This document shows, one piece after another, positions 10,660-22,400 of a DNA stretch of 64,000 bases. The stretch spans positions 9,486,382 to 9,550,381 of the forward strand of contig NC_133496.1 in NCBI RefSeq assembly GCF_025370935.1, in the 5' to 3' direction. The notes below the pieces were generated by a model. It was not told where the DNA came from, did not search any database, and was given only the letters and a program-made list of their open reading frames with translations. This DNA comes from Choristoneura fumiferana. Its lineage: Eukaryota; Arthropoda; Insecta; Lepidoptera; Tortricidae. Both the position numbers and the translations under genes were made by a program. Numbering within the stretch: position 1 is the first letter of the stretch; each line of letters begins with the position of its first letter.

Positions 10660-11460
10660 AACATACTTAACTCGTAATAAAAAATCATAGCACGCTATCA
10701 GCTTTAAATTCACAACAACCTGACTGATTTCGTCATAATACTACATAGCCACATAAAAGTAGGTGCCTAAATGGATACACATATAAGCGTGACAAAATTG
10801 ATGGAGTTACACAGTTGGGTTGAAACGTTTGTTTCAGTAGATTCACAATAAAACAATAACACTTTTTGAACGCTCGTAGTTCATTATACTTAAATGAAAA
10901 ATTAGAATTAAAATAATCTTAACTGCTATTAAGGATATTAATTGAATAAGTTCTATCCACAGTACATTCAATAATGTAGAAGTATTGCACATAACAGCTT
11001 CATAAGCGAATGGACGTAACAGTTATTTCATACAGCTTTCTATAAACGAAACGAATCGACTAGAATCATAATACTTTCAGCTTTAAATAAATATTAAACA
11101 GGTATAAATAAATTAACGACTTATTGAAAAATAATTGATCGAAGTTATTCTCATAAAAAGTTCTTAGCCTATTATAGTAAATAGTATAAATTAACTCTAA
11201 ATATCTCCGATGACCGTAAGGTCTCAGGCCAAGGTACGATAATTCTATTTTAAAAGTTGAAGTTGCAAATTCGTAGACAAATATGTACAAACCGAGACGT
11301 CTAAATTTTTAATTGCTATTGACACAACCTACATTATGAAGTTTTAAAATAGAATCTCGTGGAGTAACACTAGATCACAGACTATGTAAATAATACATCA
11401 ATAAGATAAACATTTACCTAAATTGATTTACGAGGCACATTTGGGCGCCTCAACCACCTT
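10660..11460. other. AT-rich intergenic DNA
   Basis: No coding-like ORF, no recognised repeat and no clear inverted repeat. Confidence 0.3.
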
Positions 11461-11461
11461 T

Positions 11462-12044
11462 AAGCCCAACACACGCAGATGACGGGTGCGGGTTGTGCAC
11501 AGGCCTGCGACGGGCGTTTAAGAGCGTTTATACATACTGAGCTGGCAACGTTGCATTTTTGTTAGTTTTTCTCGATTATTCCATAAAAAATTAATGAAAA
11601 TTAAAAATGTGGTCTGATAGAACTGTTCTTAATATATAAGTTAATGTGTCTACTCCAATAATTATTCGTGATAGACTTTTATATTCTTTAAAATCGAACA
11701 AATGTTTATTAACGGTTTTTAAAGAAAATAAAAGTCTATCACGTACAATAGACACATTAACTTATATATTAAGAACAGTTCTATCAGACCACATTTTTAA
11801 CTTTCATTATTTTTTTATGAAATAATCGAGAAAAACTATCAAAAATGCAACTTTGCCATCTCAGCAGGTGTAAACGCTCTTCACATGGCGATATAATAAG
11901 GACGCACGACCCGACCCGTAAAATCACTGGTTTTAGTAACCAGTGACGTGATTCTTGTCACCAATCGCGTTTCGTTTCGCTCAAATCACGTAACGACCCA
12001 TGCCTAGCCACGACCCGCACCCGTCGTCTGGGTGTGTTGGGCTT
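11462..12044. mobile_element. Nested palindromes: outer 36-bp TIR with a 362-bp foldback MITE inside
   Basis: Outer arms 11462-11497 and 12009-12044 (AAGCCCAACACACGCAGATG and its inverse, about 3 mismatches). Inner element 11520-11881 starts AAGAGCGTTTA and ends TAAACGCTCTT, with arms of about 170 bp running through CTGATAGAACTGTTCTTAAT. Confidence 0.8.
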
Positions 12045-13620
12045 TACTAAGCAGTTTGAAGACTAAGTTCAACAAGTTCGTTGTGAAGAGCTGATAGGAG
12101 GCCAATTAGCAGCTTTAGGCAAGGTTTTTAAATGAGTAATATCTACAATAATGACGGATGGTTGACACGCCCAATTTTTACCGAAACATCGACGCCAAAA
12201 TGACGAAGAGACAAAAATAATTTTCCCTAAGGCATTTATACGACTAAACCAAGTTATTACCTTTTGGTAAGTAGCTCGTAGTTTACATTTATTACTATTT
12301 TTGGTATGCGCTGAAACCGTTTTGGTAACTAAAATGTATTAAATTAGGTACCTAAATTAAAAACAATCTTAACAAAATAACTTAAGCCATTCCTCGAAAA
12401 TACAGGGTGTTTTAAAATTGATTTGGAATATTTTTCAGCAGGTGCTTGAGTTAGTTTCACCAACACCCTTGTAAATATTCTTCATTCAAATTTTTGACAA
12501 ATCTTTCTACAAAATGTTATTTTTGATTTCCTTTAACTTTAAGGGAACATTCCACAAATCAAATAAAGTTAATTTCTACAAGACATTTGTGGGTTATCTC
12601 TTACTGCTTTAAAGATAATCAATGATTGAAATAATTAATTATGCACGGTAAAACAGTGTATAAGTTCTTAATTAGCAAAAGAAGGTTAAAAAAGTGAGGT
12701 TTTACAATTTGACTTTTAAGAATGAGTACAAAGTCTAATTATGTATGAAAAAAAAACTGTTTCATCAAAAGCTTTGCCAGGTAGGTAGTTTCTATCATTG
12801 AACTGAGCCGTCTATCGAGGTTAACGGGAATAAAGAAAGACACGGTGTATCCGTGGGTAAATGTTTAAATGTAAGACATCTAAAGTGAGACTTAATTTTA
12901 AATCAAAAATACCGACAAACTTTACAGTGTTGTTTAGTCAAAATAACTTGACGGTCTGCTAATTATTCCGAATTAATCTTAAGACACTTTGTTTACACAT
13001 TGTTTATGGTAATTTTCAATGTCTACTTATAATAAAGTTTGTGAAAGAAAAAAAATATATAGTTAAATAAATACGACGTCAAACATTTCTTTATACTGAC
13101 AAGGTCACATCAAACAACCTCTCATTCTAAACGTAGGTATGCCTTCTCCGTTCCGTCGTTGGCAAAACTAAACATTAGTGCATTTAATTTTCAGTTACAT
13201 AACTAGCATAATATATTGAAGGATGCTGCGTGACACTTATAATATTGCATGGTGTATTATAATATAGTTTGACAAAAAAACGCAAGTTCCCTTATATTAT
13301 CTAGTTACAAGTAGCCTCCGTGAATGAAAACAAGTTAAAAAATAGTAAGTTTTTTGGTTCATGAAGCGTATAATAGGATAGAAGTACAGTTTGTGGCCAC
13401 ACTATACCGTTTATGGCCATTTATTGTTTACGTGTGAAATAAATTATAGTAATAAAAAATTACCAACTTTATTCGTTTCAGTAAGTATAAACTTTTGAAA
13501 AGTCACTAAACATATTTTATCAATCTTTTTTTTTCTAATTATTTCATTTATTAATCATTTACTCATCATTTTATTTATTAAAAATTATAATAATCGTAGT
13601 TATAGTACCTAGTAGCGTTT
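12045..13620. other. Intergenic DNA without recognised genes
   Basis: AT-rich. TACAGGGTGTTTTAAAAT at about 12402 looks like the end of a repeat. Nothing else is recognised. Confidence 0.3.
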
Positions 13621-13621
13621 A

Positions 13622-13930
13622 TCACCTTTGGTTTAATCTCGTATCCTCACCTTCTTTGGTCACGTATGCCGCCGAGGGGAGGTGGCTATTGACCGACTTG
13701 TGATACAGGGAAAGGTTGAGGGTACCAGCTTAGGCCACGAGGAAGATCGCCTATGAGGTGGACTGACCAAATAAAAGCGGTAGTAAATGGCTCATCATCA
13801 CTACATGAATGCACGAGGAAGGCGGCCATCAGGGAGGAGTGGCGGCGTGTTGTGAAGCTTGCCACCAACACCTGAAGCGATGACCACGACCACTCTGTCA
13901 AGAGTGATATCGACAAAGAAGAGGTCATAG
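13622..13930 (+). pseudogene. LINE ORF2 C-terminal remnant
   Basis: The plus strand gives broken reading frames with FFGHV, RPTRW-like and EWRRVVKL-like pieces, then a DDHDHSVKS-type end. This is a typical decayed non-LTR retrotransposon terminus. There are stops inside. Confidence 0.55.
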
Positions 13931-14154
13931 TACAAGTTTCTCTTTCAGGTGTACCGGTGGTTCCTACACCTAGGTCTAACCTGTATCGTAGGAACCTTTA
14001 CATTCAGCGCTAACAAAATAGCATTAACACAATTATTGTTTTAATACTATAACTTTTTAAATATTACTTCAAATGCCAACTGGCCAAAAACGGTACTTCT
14101 ACCCTAGAGCGAATAAAAGGCGATCTGGCAATCAGGACGCTCGTATATCGACCT

Positions 14155-14301
14155 GAGGCCGTATTGCCTAACCGTTAGCCGTTAGAGTTAGGCCCTAACG
14201 TTTCTGACGCTCGCGATCGCAATCAAATGACAGATTTCGCATACAAAAACTGTCATTTGATTGCAATCGCGAGCGTCAGTAACGTGAGGCAATACGGCCT
14301 C
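14155..14301. mobile_element. Foldback MITE, 147 bp
   Basis: GAGGCCGTATTGCCTAAC at the left is inverted at the right end (GTGAGGCAATACGGCCTC). The inner arms GACGCTCGCGATCGCAATCA and its inverse flank a short AT-rich loop. Confidence 0.75.
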
Positions 14302-14443
14302 TGGAAAATTTTCTCGCCCCGAAATATAAAGCCACTCATCGGCTTTTACTCGTTTACAGATGCAGTGCGCAATAGTTTTCGATCGTATTTTATCGGAAAA
14401 GTTCGTATATATCATTTTTTGACATTTGACGTTAAATAATAAC

Positions 14444-14827
14444 AAAAATACAAACTGAGACATGGATGCACAGAAAAACCAGAAAGAGAGACCAGCGCTG
14501 GGAATCGAGCTCAGGTCCTCAGCATTCAGATTGCTTAGAAGCGACATCTCTTGTCTGGTTGAGCGGTTAGTTCCAAAAGAGTGTTGCGTCTCTCGATGAG
14601 AGCGAAACATAGATGTCGTTAGTGCTGCTGCTTAAGTAGCGTAGTAGAATAAAGCAACCTGAGATATATGTCTGCATAGGAGAAATTTGTGTCTAGGCTC
14701 CTGTCCAGCGGTAGTGTAGGCGTTATAGCATGCAGCACGGAATGCTTAGGATCTAGGTTGCTGCTAGCGCTAGCGCTGGTCTCTTTTTCTGTTTTTTTCT
14801 GTGCATCCATGTCTTAGTTTGTATTTT
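14444..14827. mobile_element. 384-bp element with about 55-bp terminal inverted repeats
   Basis: The left arm (CTGAGACATGGATGCACAGA to GAGACCAGCGCT) is inverted at 14772-14827. Just inside the left arm is GCTGGGAATCGAGCTCAGGT, which resembles a T-arm/box-B sequence (inverse of GGTTCGATTCC-type). Confidence 0.7.
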
Positions 14828-14959
14828 CGATATGGTTTTACGGGATGACCGTAAAAGTAACAAATTTGGAGTTGAAATAAAAAATACAAAAAGTCTCCAA
14901 AAAAACAATCATAAGTTAAATAATAAAGTTCCATATTAATGAATACGAATACGTCACTC

Positions 14960-15037
14960 ATTTAATACAATAATTGATTGACATTTCCGGTACTGTCGTA
15001 TTCCGATAGATTGAGATCCAACTTTTCCCGATGGAAA
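14960..15037. repeat. 75-bp repeat, inverted partner at 18583-18656
   Basis: TAATTGATTGAC through GAGATCCAACTTTTCCCGAT matches the reverse complement of 18583-18656 with scattered changes and a small indel. Confidence 0.6.
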
Positions 15038-15050
15038 ACCGTTAGGCACT

Positions 15051-15180
15051 GTCAGCATCAAAAGTAGCTGCATACTTTTGTACTTTGTCGTTTTACAGCA
15101 ACGTACTTAACACGATACAAATTTGACAAATGTGCTAATACGACAAAGTAAAAAAGTGTTCCGCTACTTTTGATGCTGAC
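15051..15180. mobile_element. 130-bp MITE with 18-bp TIR
   Basis: GTCAGCATCAAAAGTAGC (15051-15068) is perfectly inverted at 15163-15180. GACAAAGTA words inside are also partly inverted. Confidence 0.7.
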
Positions 15181-15627
15181 TTTATTAATCTGTACCTACT
15201 ATTGCAATGTTTTTCAGAGCACACCTTTTAGTAGAAATGAGGAAGTATTTGACCTAAGTAGTTTACTGGAGCGCTGTACCTCGTGGCGAGTTTCAATCGA
15301 TCGATTTGGACGGTTTCACTCGGTCCGGCTTGTCGGTACTGCTTTGGCTGCTCCTGTAAATTATAAACATAGGGGTTAAAACTCCGGTTCGTGTAACGTA
15401 AACGGCGGCTGCGTCGCCAGTTCTCTTCTTATTAACTTGGCTTGACACTCTGCTGCGTGTCTAGATGACACACTTTTGACTATTAATGTTAACTGAAATC
15501 TCTTGTGGTATTACTTCCATCATCATCCTAACCTATGTACGCCAAGCCAAGCCTCCTCACAAATTAAGAGACCTTGTTCCTATCCTGTGAGTTTCTAACT
15601 ATGGCCTAATATACAATAACAAAAAAT

Positions 15628-15705
15628 AGAACCGACTACAAAAAACCATGAAAATAATTTTCTATCAGTCTAAAGTCGTTGCCTCAGCACGAGCCAGCAG
15701 GAGTT
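15628..15705 (+). repeat. Half-copy of the 4794-type MITE
   Basis: GAACCGACTACAAAAAACCA, then CAGTCTAAAGTCGTTGCCTC and GAGCCAGCAGGAGT, directly joined to an RTE-like tail. Confidence 0.6.
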
Positions 15706-15875
15706 TCCGGGATAAAAAGTAGCCTCTGTCACTCTCGGACCCATAGACTATCTCTATGCCAAAAACCACTTCGATCAGTCGCTCCGTTTCAACGTGAAAG
15801 ACAGACAAACCTACATACACACAAACATACAAACACACACACTTTCGCATTTATAATATTAGTATGGATTTGCCA
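15706..15875 (+). mobile_element. RTE-like LINE 3' tail
   Basis: TCCGGGATAAAAAGTAGCCT, TTTCAACGTGAAAGACAG and TTCGCATTTATAATATTAGT end it at TATGGATT. This is the commonest tail in the window (also 28025 and 62775). Confidence 0.7.
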
Positions 15876-16257
15876 ATAAAAAAATACAGCATTACAGTAA
15901 AACCAATGCGCTGTAAAGTTCAAATTATACAAAAAAAGACATCTCATCATCATCATCACCTCATGTCTCTCTCTCTGCAATGCCTATAAACACACAATAC
16001 CACTAAGTACATATGCAATTCCACGCTCTGGTAAATTTATCTACCTACACAGGCGCGATCGCAGCCTAAAAACTTTGAAGGGGAGTGACCCCTTCAATCC
16101 GTGAATACAGATACATTGCGGCTATGGGCAAAAAATTGCTTTTTTGTAAATTTTTAGAAGATAATTTCAATTTGAAGGAGGGGTCCTGTCCCCTGGGATC
16201 CCCTCTCCGGACCGCATTGAACGTTTGGATTCAAACTTACCAGTTAAGACTTAAACG

Positions 16258-16402
16258 TCACAACATGTGGCACAGCCTCCCCTTATGCTTGGTCTTGCTG
16301 GTCTGCGACTGCTGCTCCTCCAGAACTGGTTCCGGCTGAGGTTCCGGCCGCTTGAAGCTTGCCTTCTCCTCGCGGTTGAAGCTGGCCGCCGCGTACATTG
16401 AT
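16258..16402 (-). CDS. Pde6: Pde6 terminal exon with CaaX box
   Basis: 145 nt after a CTCTTGCAG acceptor, ending at TGA. It encodes SMYAAASFNREEKASFKRPE, a Pro/Glu/Gln-rich stretch, a lysine-rich stretch (SKTKHKGR) and the last residues LCHML. CHML fits a CaaX prenylation box, with Leu favouring geranylgeranylation by general rule. The lysines before it could aid membrane binding. A consensus donor (GTAAGT) lies 17 nt after the stop, so a 3'UTR intron is possible. Confidence 0.92.
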
Positions 16403-19400
16403 CTGCAAGAGACTTTGGTTTCACTTTGATTTTACAACTGCTTTTGATATGCTAGTAGATAGATAGATTTATTTACTACCGTCTGAAAAAATACATAAAC
16501 ATGTCAGGAAATTATAAAAAAATCAAGCCCAAGAGCGTGTCGAACACGCCCGAAATAGGGTTCCGTAGCCATTACGAAAAAATTAACTAATACTTTGCTA
16601 AGGATTTCGTATTGTTTACGGAATCTTCCAAGTTTAGGTATATTTTATACCTTAGGCTGCTATTTACTCTTAAACTACTAATAATTCTCAAGAAAACTTA
16701 GCCGTTATAGTTTTCCTTGTAAGTTTGATATACTTACTACCATCCTAAATTTTTTCAAACTTTTCCACCCACCGGTTTAGATTTTAGAGGGGAGGACGCT
16801 CGACTTTAATGAAAATTTGCACTTTAAAATTGAATATTTTGCCAACAAATCACAAGCAACTCCCTAATGGTTTTAAAAGACCTATCCAACAATACCCCAC
16901 AGTGTAGGGTTGGATGAGAAAAAAAAATCACCCCCACTTTACGTCGCTGGGAGGACCTTAAGATTTTTTTTTTAATTTTTTATTGTACAATTATTTTGTC
17001 GGCATAGTTTACATATATATCCGTGCAAGATTACAGCTTTCTAGCATTGATAGTCCCTGAGCAAAGCCGCGGACGGACAGACAGACATGGCGAAACTATA
17101 AGGGTTCCGTTTTTGCCATTTTGTCTACGGAACCCTAAAAAGGTTACTGGCTGGTTGAAAAATTGGTTGGGTGGTTGGTAAGGTTGACTGGCAGAGATCC
17201 CTGCAGCGATAAGTCCGCCTTTGTACTTAACACACAACTTTTATTTATGAAACCTTTTTGTTTTTCCTTTTTGTACAATAAAGAGTATAAACAAACAAAC
17301 AAACAAAGGTTTCTAAAATACAAAACTGTCTCAAACCACATGCCTTGCTGTATCATTTATTGCCCCGTAACCCTTATTTGAAATAATTAATTTCAGGTAT
17401 AGGTATTGCAAAATATTCACAAAATTATTCTAATTAAAAATAAACCCGCGTAGCTCACCCACAAACAGTGAGATTTGTCATTTCGGAGACCTCTCGCTAC
17501 ACTAGCGCCTCTAGCGGCGAATTCATACGCGATAGCCCTCATTTAGTTTCCTCGATTGTACGTACGTGGATCTAAACTAACACCATTTTACTCGCTAAAC
17601 CTAGAAAGATGCAATGGTTTTACCATTATGTTCTGGCGTGGTAACGGAAACTACAGAACAGAAATATTGTCAGCTTAGTACATCAGCATTGGCTTTCGTT
17701 TAATTAGTGGTAGAGTGTGAAGAATGGGAGAGTAAGAACTTTCTACAATTAAAATAACACTGAGTTCACAATAAGAATTAATATTTATTAATTACTAGCT
17801 GTTGCCAGCGACTCCGACCGCGTAAAAAATAGTTTACGCCCTATTCTTAGACCTAGCGAATATACACAAAAAAAAACATAAAAATCGGTCAAGCCGTTTC
17901 GGAGACGTTTGATCACAAACACTGTGACACGAGAATTTTGTATATTAGTAGATAGATAAATAGAAGTATTATATAATACTAACCTCGTCAATTTGCTTCG
18001 TGTCGTCCGGGACGCAAAATTACTAGTTTTCCCCCTCCTGAGGGAATGGAAGGGGGTCTTTATGGGTTTCGCTACGGCCATAGAGCTGTTTTCCGCGGCG
18101 GTCTTAGCACAGTTCAACGTGGTCACTGTCAGCTCTACATCTTTAATGGGTTCACTTGAAGCTGAAACGTAAATAGCCAGTCATCAATAATTTCTACCTA
18201 ATTGCATGGCACAGGCCTCAGAATGGGAGGACTTGGTAGTTCTCACGCAGGCCCAGTACGGATTGGGAATTTCACACACACCGTTGAATTTATTCACAGC
18301 TGCGTGCAGGTTCCCACACAGTTTTTTCTTCACAGTAAAACTCAAGGTAAATTTCAAATTTATGTATATAATTTCTTACATTAGGTATATTCGGAAACTC
18401 ACAACCCTCTGCTTGAGAGCAAATAGGTCGAATCACTGGGCTACCGCGGCTTTGAAAAGATATAAACTAAACCATTTTAAATGCAAGACAAGTAGGTACA
18501 TGTATGTATAATTAATTATTATTTTTTTCATATAAAAAAATAACAGAATATATTGAGAAACAAATGTAGAGATTATAGTGAATTTCCATCGGGAAAAGTC
18601 GGATCTCACTCAAAATACGACGGCACCTGAATCGTCAATCAATTATTTTATTAAATCAGGGACAACTTCCTATCCGCGCCATGAAAAGTAAATATGTAAA
18701 TATTATATAAATTGGGCTTTGATTCGAATGAAAAAGAAAGCCCTTCCGAGCTAAAGCCGATAATAGATTTTAAACATCTTCCTAATTAATGCATTTAATG
18801 TAAGTACCCTTTTTATATATAAGAAGGGGCAAACGAGTAGACGGTCCACCTGATGGAGAGCGATCACCTTCCATGGACACCCGCAACACGAGAGGAATCA
18901 CAGGTACATTGTCGACCCTTTTAGGAATTGGTAGGCTCGTTTTTTAAAGATCCCCAAGTTGTAACGCTCCGGGAATGTACCTACCTGTGAACTCCTCAAT
19001 AGGCTTATCAATAGTGTCATGGTCTATCCAGGTCAGCCCCATTTCTACTTTTTCAGCCAAGTCTTGCCAGCGGTTCCTGTTATCCAGCGTCCCTGTATAC
19101 AGCGGCTGTATCCACGGAAAAGTGTCCGAGAGCACCCTGTATAACGGCAGGCAGATCATGTCGATGAAGCCGACTTGCATTTGAGGCAGCTCGTCTTTTT
19201 TTTCCCTGAAAAAGAAAAGAGATCTTAGAATTGTCATCTTCATCGTTTTTAATCGCGAAGGAATAGAATTGGGTAGTTTCTTGGGTAAAAATAAGTTTTT
19301 GGTAAAAATAACATTTTTAATACAAGCTTTTTTTAGACTGTACTTGTATTGCATTTGCAACTAGTTTCATAGTCATTTTTAATACAAGATGCTGACTGCA

Positions 19401-22400
19401 CCGCATACCGTCGATGGTTGAGTTCCGTTCAGTGGAGACGATCCTGGCCGAACTACCAGAATCTCACTACCAGATTATTATATTGTCACGCAATTTACAT
19501 ACGTATACCTAATTTCAAGTCAATCGAATTCAACTTGCAAGATTTGATTACAGACAGACAGACAATGGACAGGTGAAACTAAATAAAAGCTTGTAAAAAT
19601 AATATTTGACGCGTATTTATTCTTTTGTCAATCCAACAAAAATGACACAGGTGAAGCGCGTCAAAGTTCAGGAGTGGGGGTCCGTGACGTCACGGAAATA
19701 TGACTGGCTAAAATTTCATCACTTTTTGTTTAATTGACAAAAGAAAAAATAATGTGTCCAATATTTTCTGATAATCTAATGGTGCTCCCACATTGGCTGT
19801 TATAAGTGTCATATAACATGATAACAGTATGGTATATAATTATAATGGTGTTACATAACATTTTTATACCAATTTGGGAGCGTTTAAAACATCTAACAAG
19901 TTGTAACAAATATTATAAAGTGTTAGACAATGTTATCGTGTTTTATAACGTTAGGTATATAAAATTTATAACAGCCGGTGTTGGAGCACCATAACTGACG
20001 GACTAATAAGATTTTTTTAGGTCTATTGGTGTTGATTATACCTGTCCATCATAGCCATTGGTTGCTGGTTCAATTGTAGTTTCTCCAAATCGCCTTGATC
20101 GAAGAATTCATCGGCGACTAGTTTGGCAACCTTGTGCTGGACTTCCCAAGGCTTGGCAATAGCCGATACGTCGCATGCCGTCATCATCATCCCACATAAT
20201 ACTGTCAAAGATGAGATACTACGTTAAGAATTATTGCGAATAACTAGTTTTTCTTTGTTAGCAACACATTTGCTCAGCGATGGTTGGTCAGTTTCTCCTA
20301 AAGCCACAGAAGGGGCGGGTCCAAATATCGTCCTGCGATATGAAAATATTTTTCCATTTAAAAAATTACATTTTAAAGTGGTATACCAGCTGAAGAACAG
20401 TTGCCACTGTCACTCGAGACGCGCTTCTTCATGAAACGTCAGGGCAGTATATTTATCGTTTATCTTATAATGTTCTAAATTCTACGATCATACATCTTTG
20501 GAACGGCTACGATTTTTGTTACCATTGCTATAATAGTTCTGTTTTCATCGATATTATCTTGTTTTCTCTAACACAAAAGTGACATATTCAAACAATTTGT
20601 CTACTTACATTCTTTCTTTTCTTGACTTTGCCAGTCAAATTCTCCATTGTCAACTAACTCTAGGAACTTTGATTTCTTCTTAAAATACATTGCTAAGTCC
20701 GTCGACAGGATAGCGGTTTCTACTACTCTCATTACATTCTTGTAATCGCAAGGAGAGAGAGCCTAAAATCAAACATACAAGTCAATTGTTTCTGTACATT
20801 TTACGTTGACGATATGTTTATTTAGACGACAGTAGGGACTTTGTTTGACGATGCTGATTAAAAAAAACCTTCAGAAGCTAAGTGCACCTCTTTGATACAC
20901 AAAGACAAAAAAATTGCGAATCTCTAGCTTTGTGGGTTAGGATTCGCGTTGTCTGAGAGCCAGTTGGTAACGTTGTAGTTGAATAGGTATAGATTATACT
21001 ACAAAGCACAAATGAAAATTACCTGGAATATGTTATTGCTTTCACTGTTCAAAATCATAACACATTGATCAAAATGATGATGCTCCATTGTCGATGTTGT
21101 GTACAGAATCGCAAGCGGACTCTCAGTTTTGGTCTGAAAGGCGTTGTTCGTTCCTCTGTGATCAAGGTCGTGGCACAGACAAGCTACTAATAAACCAAGA
21201 ATTTCTAAATCTGACATGAATCTTTCCATTTTTCCTGTTTTCAACATCGCAAACATTGTTTGGGCTACGTTTAGTGCGTGTCGCCAGTTGTGGTATTTGA
21301 CAGGTCGGTAATTCTTCTTCACGCTCAATGTCCAACGACACAAAACCTGGAAAAATTAGTAGGTAGGTAATATTATTTGGATATATACATATACTAAAAT
21401 TGATGACATGAAATTTCAATTTTTAATATGGTTTCAAGCTGAAAGTAATCACAAATAGTCCTAAAAATTCGTCCGTGTCCGTTATTTTAGTAAAACAGTG
21501 TACTTATTTTTTTTCTTGACCTTGACCGTGACATACCCGGTTTTAGAATAGGATGGACCTGTGTCTTTCCATGGGTGTCGTTAAAGTACTATTGCCAACC
21601 ACGAACTCCGGAATCCAGCTCTGCGGGGTGGAAGGCAAGGAGCAAGAAAGTCGTCTTGAATGTTCACTAACTGATACTCGACCGTCGAATACGACCACTC
21701 TCTGTCAAGTGAAGCAATTTAGAAGATTTTTCTCAATGAAGAAGTTACGTTGTCACGTCTAGGAGATCACTCTATCAGACGTGCCGAGCAGACAAAAGCA
21801 AGTATTGAGTAGATTCTTGTAAGACTACTGGGACCGTTACAGATGGTGACGTTAGAAGGTGATGGATTGGCGTAGGTAGCAAATTGTAAAACGAAGAGAA
21901 CTTACATCGTAAGGTATGTGGAACTTTTCAACCAAGTTGCACTGCAAGAACATTCTAAGAGTTGCTCTGCACGTATCTTCGTCAGAAAGGTCGAAGTCTG
22001 TAATTCATAAAAAATGCAAGGCATTTAATTAACTGTACACTACAACGGGTCTTTGGTTACTCATTCAATCTAGCTTTAGTTCAGTTCATTAATTGAGTAA
22101 GATAGTCCTACATGATTAGAGGTGTCAATGGAATATGGCTCACACTGACAGATTTTCATTAAACATGTTTTGTCAGTGACACTGTCAGTACCTAGTGGGG
22201 TTAACTTACCATGGAACTGAAAACTGTATAGGTTGTAAGTCTCAGCTGTAGGAATGATATCCTGAGCGAGCTTGATAGTGTCCTCTCCTGAAGCGGTCGC
22301 GTGGTAGGATAGACATTCTAGAGCCACCTGAAAAAAAAATATCCCACTCATGTAAATAAATGTGATGGAACGCAGCAATACTTAAGTGGATGAATAATTT

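Noticed and set aside
16085..16339. 84-codon plus-strand ORF
   Set aside because: It overlaps the last Pde6 exon on the other strand and shows no protein-like features; the minus strand is coding.
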